Positions 42,374 to 50,211 of a stretch of 64,000 nucleotides of DNA are shown here, piece by piece. The stretch's first letter is position 1. Each line of letters opens with the position of its first letter. Below the pieces are notes generated by a model. It saw only the letters and a program-made list of their open reading frames with translations. It was not told the origin of the DNA and made no database searches. The translations under genes and the position numbers were made by a program. The stretch is from Longimicrobium terrae (GTDB taxonomy: Bacteria; Gemmatimonadota; Gemmatimonadetes; Longimicrobiales; Longimicrobiaceae): assembly GCF_014202995.1 (NCBI RefSeq), contig NZ_JACHIA010000006.1:286867-350866 (forward strand). Reading direction: 5' to 3'.

Positions 42374-43685
42374 CGCGCGCCATCCTGAAGCCGCTGAAGA
42401 TCTGCCGGCGAATGGGGTAGTCCCAGTTGCGGAACGTGTTGCGGATGGCGCCCGGGCGCGTGGCCCACGATCCGCCGCGCAGCACCTTGTAGTCCGGGCC
42501 GAAGAACAGTTCACTGTACTCCGGATACGGAAACGTCTGGTATCCCGGCCACCGGGTGAAATCGCTGGACGTCCACTCCCACACGTCGCCGATCATCCCG
42601 TACGCGCCAATGGGGGACACGTTGCGGGGGTACGCGCCGATGCGCGCCGTCTCGAACGAGAGCTGGTCCAGGTTGGCGTCCAGCGCCGTCGGCGCCTCCT
42701 CCCCCCAGGGATACGTGCGCTTGGTGCCGGTCGCGGGGTCCCACGACGCGGCGGCTTCCCACTCGTGCTCCGTGGGCAGGCGCCCGCCCGCCCAGCTGCA
42801 GTACGCCTCGGCCTCGTACCAGCAGACGTGGCAGACGGGGCGATACGGATCGACGGGCATGTCGCGGTCCATCGACCGCGTCCACCACTGCCCGTCTTCC
42901 ATCGACCAGAACTGCGGCGCCACCAGCCCCGCCTGCTCCTTGTGCGCCCATCCCGCCTCGCTCCAGAAGGTACGGTCCTCGTATCCGCCTTCTTCGATGA
43001 AGCGCGCGTACTCGCCGTTGGTCACCGCCCACGCGCCGATGCGGAACGGGGCGACGTCGACGGCGTGCGCGGGCCGCTCGTTGTCGTACGGCCCGGAGCG
43101 GTCGTCCGTGCCGATGACGACGCGGCCGCCGGGAAAGCGCACCATGCCGTCCGCGTCGGCGGGCACGGGGCGGCCGGAGGGCGTGGCCAGCGCGCGCGGG
43201 GCCCGGTAGCGCACGCCCTCGTCCTTGAGCTGCAGCGCCTGCAGGATCGTTTCGTTGTGCTGGTACTCGTGCTGGGCCACCATGCGAAAGATGTAGCCGC
43301 CGTCCAGCAGCTGCGGATCGGCCTCGCTGAAGTCGCCGTCCAGGAGGCGGTCCAGCACCATGCGGCGCGCGTTGGCCATGTGGTCCAGCGTATCGGCCAT
43401 GCGTGGCAGTTCCAGCTCGCCGCGGGTGGAGCGCGGGTTCTCGAACGGGTTGAACATTCCCGGCATTTCGCCGAACTGCACCGGCCCCTCCAGGTTGCGG
43501 ACCAGCCACAGCTCCTCGAAGTGCGCGATGTGGCCCATGTCCCACACCACCGGGCTCATCAGCTTGTTGTGCTGGTTCATCAGCTCGTCTTCGGGGACGG
43601 CGGACACCAGCAGCAGCGTGCGTTCGCGGGCGTCGGCCAGCAGCGCCGCCGCCTCATGCGGAGTGATCGGTTCGGACTGGGCCAT
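42366..43685 (-). CDS. egtB: Ergothioneine sulfoxide synthase, EgtB
   Basis: 439 residues. The DinB-like N-terminal part has the iron ligands: His in MGHIAHFEEL and the pair in QHEYQHNE (near residue 140). The C-terminal formylglycine-enzyme-like domain (about 180-437) has YDNERPAHAVDVAPF, GRLPTEHEWEAAASW, GDVWEWTSSDFTRWPGY and LRGGSWATRPGAIRNTFRNW. The enzyme uses iron and oxygen to put sulfur on the imidazole ring of hercynine. First gene of the operon; no egtC or egtE follows. Confidence 0.93.
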   Translation of the reverse strand: MAQSEPITPHEAAALLADARERTLLLVSAVPEDELMNQHNKLMSPVVWDMGHIAHFEELWLVRNLEGPVQFGEMPGMFNPFENPRSTRGELELPRMADTLDHMANARRMVLDRLLDGDFSEADPQLLDGGYIFRMVAQHEYQHNETILQALQLKDEGVRYRAPRALATPSGRPVPADADGMVRFPGGRVVIGTDDRSGPYDNERPAHAVDVAPFRIGAWAVTNGEYARFIEEGGYEDRTFWSEAGWAHKEQAGLVAPQFWSMEDGQWWTRSMDRDMPVDPYRPVCHVCWYEAEAYCSWAGGRLPTEHEWEAAASWDPATGTKRTYPWGEEAPTALDANLDQLSFETARIGAYPRNVSPIGAYGMIGDVWEWTSSDFTRWPGYQTFPYPEYSELFFGPDYKVLRGGSWATRPGAIRNTFRNWDYPIRRQIFSGFRMARDD

Positions 43686-43996
43686 GGAGCGAGATGGGGC
43701 GAGAGGATGAAAGACCGCGCGCGAAAGATGGCACAGCGGAATGGGTCTCCGCCATGCCGCGCAGGCTTTCCGGCTGACTGCAAGGAACGGGATGCGAGAA
43801 GGTTTGTCAAATCTTCTCGATGGATGACCGTCTCCCTCTCAGCCGGCGCGCCGAATTGCACAATGCGCGCCGAAACGGGTGTGTGGCGGGTAACGATTGT
43901 TGTTCGCCGATGGACGGAATCCGGCGCGGGCGCTTGCCGCCGGGCCCGGTTCGTCGCCAGTGTGTGGGCTCACGCTCATCTCTCGCCGTGGCCGAC

Positions 43997-44755
43997 ATGC
44001 ATTCATCTTCCGACATCGCTGGTCCCATGCTCGCCGCCCACGGCGTGGTGAAGCGCTATGGCGCCGTCCGCGCGCTGGACGGCGTGTCGGTGGAGGTGCG
44101 CGCGGGGGAGTGCGTGGCGCTGGTGGGCGAGAGCGGCTCGGGAAAGAGCACCCTGCTGCGCTGCTTCAACCGGATGACGGACCCGGATGGCGGGAATGTG
44201 ATGGTCGACGGAGCGGATGCCGCCACCGCGGATCCCGTGGCGCTGCGCCGGCGGATCGGCTACGTGCAGCAGGATGGCGGATTGCTGCCGCACTGGACGG
44301 TGCTGCGCAACGCCTCGCTCGTCCCGCGCCTGGCGGGCGACGCGGACGCGGACGCGCGCGGGGCGGCGGCATTGGCGTGGGTGGGGATGGACGCGGGGGA
44401 GTTCGGGACGCGGTGGCCGCGCGAGCTTTCCGGCGGGCAGCGGCAGCGGGTGGCGATTGCGCGGGCGGTGGCGGCGCGGCCGGGGATCGTGCTGCTGGAC
44501 GAGCCGTTCGGCGCGCTGGACGCCATCACCCGCGCGGACCTGCAGACCGCGTTCGCGCAGCTGCGGCGGGAACTGGGCATCACCGCCGTCCTCGTCACGC
44601 ACGACCTGCACGAGGCCGCGCTCCTGGCCGACCGCATCGTGGTCCTTCGCCGCGGGCGCGTGGAGCAGACCGGGGACGCGGACACGCTGATCCGCGCGCC
44701 GGAGACGGAGTACGTGGCGGGGCTGGTGGCGCGCGCACGGCTGGGGGGCGGATGA
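43997..44755 (+). CDS. Osmoprotectant (glycine betaine/choline) ABC transporter ATPase
   Basis: 252 residues. Walker A GESGSGKST, Q-loop GYVQQDGGLLPHWTV, signature LSGGQRQRV, Walker B IVLLDEPFGALD and switch His in LVTHDLHEA. The sequence fits the OpuCA/OsmV group. It lacks the C-terminal CBS pair of longer members. ATG 43997 is used; ATG 44027 (MLAAHGVVKRYG) is possible. The binding-protein/permease gene starts within its stop as ATGA, so they form one operon. The 310-bp gap before it, facing egtB, holds both promoters but no motif I can name. Confidence 0.85.
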   Translation: MHSSSDIAGPMLAAHGVVKRYGAVRALDGVSVEVRAGECVALVGESGSGKSTLLRCFNRMTDPDGGNVMVDGADAATADPVALRRRIGYVQQDGGLLPHWTVLRNASLVPRLAGDADADARGAAALAWVGMDAGEFGTRWPRELSGGQRQRVAIARAVAARPGIVLLDEPFGALDAITRADLQTAFAQLRRELGITAVLVTHDLHEAALLADRIVVLRRGRVEQTGDADTLIRAPETEYVAGLVARARLGGG

Positions 44756-46776
44756 GGCGGATTCTGGTTGGGGCGATGGTGATTGCGGGATTGATGAGCG
44801 CGGCGGGCGAATCTCACGGGCGGCCCCCACCCGGGCCGGCACCACCGGCCCACCCTCCCCCAAAAAAGACTGGGGGAGGGTTGGTCGGGGCGGATGGTTT
44901 GGTGGCGGGCGCAAGGATTGGTGCGGCGCCAGAGTCTCTGGAGCGAATAAATCCGCCGCTCAAACAGCGGGAACCCCCGACACGGCGCTATTCGCGCCCC
45001 GTTCGGGGCTTCAACCGCGGCGAGGCGGGAGGCCCCGGTGTCAGTTCTCCCCTCTCCGTGCGTCTGTTTGCACGGGGAGGGGCCGGGGGAGAGGCCTCCC
45101 AGCCGCGGACGCGCACCGAGCCCTCCGTCTCGCACGATACTGGGGTGTGCTCCCTCTCCCACATCTGTTCGTGGGAGAGGGTCGTCGCGCAGAGCGCGCG
45201 GGGTGAGGGCCACAGCCCGCGGCTCGCACAGAACCGTGGTCCCGCTCCATCATCCCGATCGGCCCGCCCCGCTCCGGCGACGCGCAACCGCCCCGTCGTA
45301 ATCGCGTCCAAGCCGTTCGCGGAGTCGTACATCCTGGCGGAGATGTTCGCGCAGTTGCTGGAGGCGCGCGGGATTGCGGTGGACCGGCGGCCGGGGCTGG
45401 GCGCGACGGAGATCGCGTTCGGCGCGCTGCGCACCGGCGCGGTGGACGTGTATCCCGAGTACACGGGGACCGGGCTGCTCGCCATCCTCAACCAGAAGCC
45501 GGAGGGCGACGCGGGCGCCGTCTATGGCCGGGTGTCGCGCGAATTCGCGGCGCGGTGGGACATGCACTGGCTGCCGCCGCTGGGCTTCGAGAACACGTAC
45601 GCCATCGCCGTCCGGCGCGAGACGGCGGCGAAGTACAAGCTGCGCACGCTCAGCGACCTGGCCCGTGCGGCGCCGCAGCTTACGGCCGGGCTCACGCCGG
45701 ACTTCATCGGGCGCGATGACGGGCTTCTGGGGCTGCAGGCCGCGTACGGGCTGCGGCTGCGCTCCGTCCGGCCGCTCGTCCAAGCGGTCAAATACCCCGC
45801 GCTGGCGGAATCCGCGGTGGACGTCATCGACGGATACTCCACGGACGGGATGATCGACCGCTACCAGTTGACGGTGCTGGAGGATGACCGCGCGTTCTTT
45901 CCCCCGTACGAGGCGGCGGCGATGGTGTCGTCGCGCCTGTGGCGGGAACGGCCCGATGCCGTCGCACAGCTGACGCTGCTGAGCGGGCGCCTGGACGTGG
46001 CGACCATGCGCGCCCTCAACCGCCGCGTGGAGGTGGACGGCGTTCCGGTGGCGCGGGTGGCGGCGGATGCGCTGCGCGCGCTTGGCCTCGGCGGGAGCGC
46101 ATCATCCGCCACCGCGCGGACAGAGACGACGGCGCGCCGGGGGTCGTTCGGCGCGTACCTGTGGGCGCGGCGCGGGGAACTGGGGCGCCTCACGCTCCGT
46201 CATCTGATGCTCGTTCTGGTGTCGCTGTCCGCGGCGGCGGCGGTGGCGGTTCCGGCGGGCGTGCTGCTGGGGCGGGCGCACGCGGGCGCGGCGGAGGGCG
46301 CGGTTCGGGGCGTGGGGCTGCTGCAGACCATTCCCGGCATCGCGCTGCTGGCGTTCATGATCCCGCTGCTGGGGATCGGGACGGCGCCGGCGCTGGCGGC
46401 GCTCTTTCTGTACTCGCTGTATCCCATCATCCGCAATTCCTACACGGGCGTGCGCGATGCCGACCCGCGTGCCGTGGAAGCCGCGCGTGCGCTGGGGATG
46501 AGCGGCGGCCAGGTGCTGCGGCAGGTGCGGCTTCCACTCGCGGCGCCGTCCATCATGGCCGGCGTGCGGACTTCCGCCGTGATCGCGGTGGGGACGGCGA
46601 CGCTGGCGGCGTTCATCGGCGCGGGCGGGCTGGGCGATCCCATCGTGGCGGGATTGGCGTTGAGCGATACGCGGATGATCCTGTCCGGCGCCATTCCCGC
46701 CGCCCTGCTCGCGCTCCTCGTGGATGCGATGCTGGCGATAGTGGAGCGCGCCGTCCGCCCGCGCGGCCTTGGCTGA
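44752..46776 (+). CDS. Osmoprotectant ABC transporter binding-protein/permease fusion with inserted repeat
   Basis: 674 residues. A signal-like N terminus (MRRILVGAMVIAGLMSAAGE) is followed by about 155 residues of Pro/Arg/Gly-rich sequence unlike any domain. From about residue 180 (RPVVIASKPFAESYILAEMF) comes an OpuAC/OsmF-type binding domain: VYPEYTGTGLLAI, LGFENTYAIAV, DGYSTDGMIDRYQL. From about 470 a permease domain follows with five to six helices and the coupling motif YTGVRDADPRAVEAARALGM. The order binding-protein then permease in one chain is the reverse of the common permease-first fusion. The odd segment (44820-45285) is coding that runs straight through a family A repeat copy (see findings). 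The true start may lie elsewhere if the insert is disruptive. Confidence 0.8.
   Translation: MRRILVGAMVIAGLMSAAGESHGRPPPGPAPPAHPPPKKTGGGLVGADGLVAGARIGAAPESLERINPPLKQREPPTRRYSRPVRGFNRGEAGGPGVSSPLSVRLFARGGAGGEASQPRTRTEPSVSHDTGVCSLSHICSWERVVAQSARGEGHSPRLAQNRGPAPSSRSARPAPATRNRPVVIASKPFAESYILAEMFAQLLEARGIAVDRRPGLGATEIAFGALRTGAVDVYPEYTGTGLLAILNQKPEGDAGAVYGRVSREFAARWDMHWLPPLGFENTYAIAVRRETAAKYKLRTLSDLARAAPQLTAGLTPDFIGRDDGLLGLQAAYGLRLRSVRPLVQAVKYPALAESAVDVIDGYSTDGMIDRYQLTVLEDDRAFFPPYEAAAMVSSRLWRERPDAVAQLTLLSGRLDVATMRALNRRVEVDGVPVARVAADALRALGLGGSASSATARTETTARRGSFGAYLWARRGELGRLTLRHLMLVLVSLSAAAAVAVPAGVLLGRAHAGAAEGAVRGVGLLQTIPGIALLAFMIPLLGIGTAPALAALFLYSLYPIIRNSYTGVRDADPRAVEAARALGMSGGQVLRQVRLPLAAPSIMAGVRTSAVIAVGTATLAAFIGAGGLGDPIVAGLALSDTRMILSGAIPAALLALLVDAMLAIVERAVRPRGLG
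44938..45230 (+). repeat. Dispersed repeat family A, full copy inside the transporter gene
   Basis: About 290 bp: GAGCGAATAAATCCGCCGCT, AACAGCGGGAACCCCCGACA, CGGCGCTATTCGCGC, TTCGGGGCTTCAACCGC, hairpin CCCCTCTCCGTGC...GCACGGGGAGGGG, ACGATACTGGGGTGTGCTCC, hairpin CCCTCTCCCACA...GTGGGAGAGGG, GCGCGGGGTGAGGGCCACAG. An inverted near-identical copy lies at 48225-48515. Confidence 0.88.
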
Positions 46777-46796
46777 TTCCGTGTGGCGGCTGCCCT

Positions 46797-47000
46797 ACAC
46801 CATTTCACGCGGAGTACGCGGGGGGAGCGGGGGAACGCGGAGAACAGCCAACGGAAAGCCTCACACAGAGCAGCAGAGGCGCGGAGGACGGGAAGGTGGA
46901 GGAGATTCAGGGTGATCGTCCTCCGTCCTTCCCGCTGTTCCCCACGCTGTTCCCCCCGCGCACCTCCGCTCCCTCCGCGTCCCCCGCGTGAAACGGTGTT
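46797..47000. repeat. Dispersed repeat family C, copy 4
   Basis: Left end ACACCATTTCACGCGGAG, right end CCCCGCGTGAAACGGTGTT, facing each other; core CACACAGAGCAGCAGAGG. It lies between the transporter gene and brxB. Confidence 0.75.
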
Positions 47001-47014
47001 GCCGTTCATCCACG

Positions 47015-47050
47015 AAAAACGCCCCCGCTCCAGATCCGGAGCGGGGGCGT
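47015..47050 (-). terminator. Intrinsic terminator of the bacilliredoxin gene
   Basis: ACGCCCCCGCTCC (47019-47031) and GGAGCGGGGGCGT (47038-47050) form a perfect 13-bp stem; on minus TTTTT follows. Confidence 0.88.
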
Positions 47051-47070
47051 TCATCATCGTCCAAAAACGA

Positions 47071-47487
47071 TCAGCAGTACTGGTTGAACGCGTTCACCAG
47101 GTCTTCGGCGATGGCGTCGGCGGAGCGGCCCTCGATCTGGTGGCGCTCCAGCATGAACGCCACGTCCCCGTCCTTGAGCAGCGCAATGGATGGCGACGAC
47201 GGCGGATAGCCGTGGATGTACTGGCGCGCGGCGGCCGTCGCATCCAGATCCTGGCCGGCGAACACCGTGGTCAGCTTCACCGGCTTGCGGTCGTTCTGCA
47301 GCGCCATGGCCACGGCCGGGCGCGCGTTGCGGGCCGCGCATCCGCACATGGAGTTGACGACCAGCAGGGTGGGCTCGGCGGCCTCGCCCAGCGTGGTGCG
47401 CACTTCGTCGGCGGACTTCATCTCCTGCACGCCCAGACGCGTAAGCTCCTGGCGCATGGGGGCGATCATCATCTCGGGATACGGCAT
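47071..47487 (-). CDS. brxB: Bacilliredoxin (BrxA/BrxB, YphP/YqiW family)
   Basis: 138 residues. Family features: MPYPEMMIAPMRQELTRLG at the N terminus, the active-site motif NSMCGCAARNARP (CGC) near residue 48 and PPSSPSIALLKDG. The final residue is Cys. Bacilliredoxins remove bacillithiol (or a related thiol) from protein Cys residues, so the host probably makes bacillithiol. GGAGAA upstream supports ATG 47487. Confidence 0.92.
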   Translation of the reverse strand: MPYPEMMIAPMRQELTRLGVQEMKSADEVRTTLGEAAEPTLLVVNSMCGCAARNARPAVAMALQNDRKPVKLTTVFAGQDLDATAAARQYIHGYPPSSPSIALLKDGDVAFMLERHQIEGRSADAIAEDLVNAFNQYC

Positions 47488-47531
47488 CGCTTTTTCTCCG
47501 TTTTATGTGGCGTCACCGCACGCGCGGTGGA

Positions 47532-48131
47532 TCAACTTCCCGCTTGTACACCGCCGCGCGGATTCGGTACCCACGGAACATTATCCACCGCCGCGCGCCG
47601 GTTCGCAAGCCGCGCCAGCGTGAACAGAAGGTCTGACAGGCGATTGAGATACATGATCCACTCCTCGCCCACGTGCGCGATGTGCGAGAGGGAAACGACG
47701 CGCCGCTCCGCCCGCCGGCACACGGTACGCGCCAGGTGCAGATACGCCGCCCCCGCCGCCCCGCCCGGGAGCACGAACGACTTCAGCGGCTCCAGCTCAC
47801 CCTCGGCCGCGTCGATCCACGCCTCCAGCTCCGCCGTGCGGCCTGGAGGGAGGACGGGGATCCACGCGCTTTCGCGCCCGCCGTCCTCCACGGCCGGCGT
47901 GGCCAGGTTGGCTCCCACGGTGAACAGGTCCGACTGCACGGCCCGCAGCCCGGCGGCGATCTCCGCCTGCCCGTCCGCCTCCAGGTGCACGATGGCGACG
48001 CCCAGCAGCGAGTTGAGCTCGTCCACGTCTCCGTACGCCTGCACGCGGTCGTGGTCCTTGGGGACGCGCTGCCCGCCAAAGAGCCCGGTTTCGCCGCGGT
48101 CGCCGGTTTTGGTGTAGATCTTAAGGGTCAC
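47532..48131 (-). CDS. Cob(I)alamin adenosyltransferase, PduO type
   Basis: 199 residues. PduO signature KIYTKTGDRGETGLFGGQRVPKD is split across the ATP site (YTKTGD and TGLFGG). DVDELNSLLG and the C-terminal CRRAERRVVSLSH and YLNRLSDLLFTLAR complete the five-helix bundle. It transfers adenosine from ATP to reduced cobalamin to make coenzyme B12. It precedes brxB on the same strand, 44 bp away. Confidence 0.93.
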   Translation of the reverse strand: MTLKIYTKTGDRGETGLFGGQRVPKDHDRVQAYGDVDELNSLLGVAIVHLEADGQAEIAAGLRAVQSDLFTVGANLATPAVEDGGRESAWIPVLPPGRTAELEAWIDAAEGELEPLKSFVLPGGAAGAAYLHLARTVCRRAERRVVSLSHIAHVGEEWIMYLNRLSDLLFTLARLANRRAAVDNVPWVPNPRGGVQAGS

Positions 48132-48224
48132 GGGAACGGAAGTGCGTGAGTGCTGGGTGCGTTAGTGCGACGGACCAGGGACAATGGAGCTTCGTTCGAT
48201 CAGCGGATGGGCGTGCGGCCGCGG

Positions 48225-48515
48225 GCTGTGGCCCTCACCCCGCGCGCTCCGCGCGACGACCCTCTCCCACGAACGGATGTGGGAGAGGGAGCACACCCCA
48301 GTATCGTGCGGGACGGAGGTTTTGGTGCGTGTCCGCGGCCGGGAGGCCCCTCCCCGTGCAAACAGCCGCACGGAGAGGGGAGACCTCAGCGCCGCGTCGA
48401 TTGCGGCGCGGGTAGCCTGGTTCCGATGCGGTTGAAGCCCCGAACGGCGCGCGAATAGCGCCGTGTCGGGGGTTCCCGCTTTTGGAGCGGCGGATTTATC
48501 CGCTCTCGCAGCGGA
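48225..48515 (-). repeat. Dispersed repeat family A, inverted full copy
   Basis: Reads as the inverse complement of the copy at 44938-45230 with few changes, including both hairpins (near 48264-48292 and 48352-48379), the block GGAGCACACCCCAGTATCGT and GGCGGATTTATCCGCTC. It fills the gap 48132-48544, which has no gene. Confidence 0.88.
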
Positions 48516-48544
48516 ATGGGGGCCGCCCTGACGCCCAGCCCCGC

Positions 48545-49288
48545 TCAGGCGCTCTCCGCCGCCTCGGTCGTCGCCTGCTCCGCCGGCGCGGCGGCCGCCA
48601 GCCCCGCGAGCGCCATCCCGCCCAGCGTCCACTCCAGCCACAGCAGCCGGCGCAGCACCTTGCGCGCCGTCCACTCCTCGCCGTCCAGCTCGATCCGCAT
48701 CCCGCGCTGGTCGTCCGACAGGCTCGTCATGCGGTCCACAACCAGCGCGGCGGAGGTGTCCAGCCGCGCCAGCGTGTGGTCCGGCGCGCCGGCCATGGGG
48801 CTCGCCCCCAGCCGGCTGAGCGTCCACCAGTGCGCGCGCGCCAGTTCCTCCAGCACCTGCCGCACGCTGATCCCCGGCGCGGCGGGCACGTCCAGGTTCA
48901 CGTCGCGCCGCCGCCGCACCCGCGCCAGCATTCGCCCGCGCAGGTCGCCCAGCCGCTGCACGCCCGCCTCTGCTTCTTCCTGCGAGAGCGGGCGCAGATC
49001 GTCCACGAACAGCACCGCGGTTTCACCGGACAGGACGGCGGCATCCGTCTCCATCCACTCGTCTACCGCCACCTCCAGCTCCGCGTCCGCCGGGGGCACG
49101 CGCTCCCCCGCCGAGGCCAGAAAGCGCAGCCAGTCCACCAGCGACCGTTCGAACGCGGCCATGGCGGCTTCCGGTGTGGCGCCCACGCCCGCGCATCCCG
49201 GCAGCGAGAGCGCATACGCCATCAATCCGCCGTCCGCGCCCTGCTCCAAGCCGACCGAAATCCTCGTCATCCCATCCATTTCGCTCAC
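48545..49288 (-). CDS. HicB-like plus DinB-like two-domain protein
   Basis: 247 residues. Residues about 5-60 (ISVGLEQGADGGLMAYALSL, PGCAGVGATPEAAMAAFE) look like the partial RNase-H fold of HicB antitoxins. The rest (about 70-247) has the helical DinB-like pattern with RQVLEELARAHWWTLSRLG and ARKVLRRLLWLEWTLG. No metal His triad is clear. No HicA toxin gene is adjacent. Start at GTG 49288 overlaps the LD-carboxypeptidase stop as GTGA; ATG 49279 and 49270 are alternatives. Function unknown. Confidence 0.65.
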   Translation of the reverse strand: MSEMDGMTRISVGLEQGADGGLMAYALSLPGCAGVGATPEAAMAAFERSLVDWLRFLASAGERVPPADAELEVAVDEWMETDAAVLSGETAVLFVDDLRPLSQEEAEAGVQRLGDLRGRMLARVRRRRDVNLDVPAAPGISVRQVLEELARAHWWTLSRLGASPMAGAPDHTLARLDTSAALVVDRMTSLSDDQRGMRIELDGEEWTARKVLRRLLWLEWTLGGMALAGLAAAAPAEQATTEAAESA

Positions 49289-50211
49289 TCCGCCACCGCC
49301 GGTTCCAGCAGTTCCAGTGTCCCGCGGTCCGCGTCCAGCCGCGCGCGCACTCCCAGCGGCAGCGTCCAGTTGTCATCCACGTGGCCGAAAGGGAATCCCA
49401 TCGCCACCGGCACGCCCAGGTCGCCCAGCCGCTCGCGCGCCAGTTCCAGCGCCAGCGGCACGTCCTGGTCCCCGGCGTCCGGCTGCTCCGAAAAGGCGCC
49501 CACCGCGATCCCCGCCACGCGCTTCAGCACGCCGGACAGGCGCAGATGGGTCAGCATGCGGTCCAGCCGGAACGCATGCTCGCCCACATCTTCGATGAAC
49601 AGAATCGCGCCCTCCGCCCGCACCGCGTACGGCGTTCCCAGCGTGGCGGTCAGCAGCGCCAGGTTTCCGCCCACCAGCGGCCCCTCCGCCACGCCGCCCG
49701 TCACCGTTTCCGCAGCGCCCGCGCTGTCTGCCGGAAACGGCAGTACGCCAGCCGCCACCGCTCGCGTCATCATGGGATAAAAGGTGTCGCGCGCGAAGTC
49801 GGGAAACTCCGGGGTGTGCGGATGCGGGCCGTGGAACGAAACGACGCCCGCACGCTGCGCCGCCAGGTGCACCGCCGTGTTGTCGCTGAAGCCGATCAGC
49901 GCCTTGGGATGGCGGGAAAGCGCAGTCCAGTCCACCGCCTCCAGGATGCGCATCGTCCCGTAGCCGCCACGCAGGAACCAGATGGCGTCGATGGAGGGAT
50001 CGGCGAGCGCGGCGTTCAGGTCCGCGGCGCGCGCCTCGTCCGGGCCCGCCAGGTAGCCGTGGCGCGCCTCCGCCGATGCACCGGGAACCGGCTCCCAGCC
50101 AAAGCCGCGCACGCGGTCCACCGCGCGGGCCAGGCTGCCTTGTGGGATGGGCCCCGCCCCGGCGACGAGGGCAATGCGGGAGCCGGCGCGCAGCGCGCGA
50201 GGACGGATCAT
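49285..50211 (-). CDS. ldcA: LD-carboxypeptidase (S66 family)
   Basis: 308 residues. S66 features: RIALVAGAGPIP at the start, FLRGGYGTMRILE, the nucleophile Ser in LIGFSDNTAVHL (near 107), the Glu of FIEDVGEHAFRLDRM and the final His in FPFGHVDDNWTLPLG. The enzyme cuts the D-Ala from murein tetrapeptides in the cytosol during wall recycling; related members degrade microcin C or other peptide-nucleotides. It overlaps the MFS gene (ATGA) and the next gene (GTGA), so these are one operon. Confidence 0.9.
   Translation of the reverse strand: MIRPRALRAGSRIALVAGAGPIPQGSLARAVDRVRGFGWEPVPGASAEARHGYLAGPDEARAADLNAALADPSIDAIWFLRGGYGTMRILEAVDWTALSRHPKALIGFSDNTAVHLAAQRAGVVSFHGPHPHTPEFPDFARDTFYPMMTRAVAAGVLPFPADSAGAAETVTGGVAEGPLVGGNLALLTATLGTPYAVRAEGAILFIEDVGEHAFRLDRMLTHLRLSGVLKRVAGIAVGAFSEQPDAGDQDVPLALELARERLGDLGVPVAMGFPFGHVDDNWTLPLGVRARLDADRGTLELLEPAVAE

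Noticed and set aside
48545..49288. HicAB toxin-antitoxin system
   Set aside because: Only a HicB-like fold is suggested and no HicA-sized gene with a dsRNA-binding motif is adjacent.
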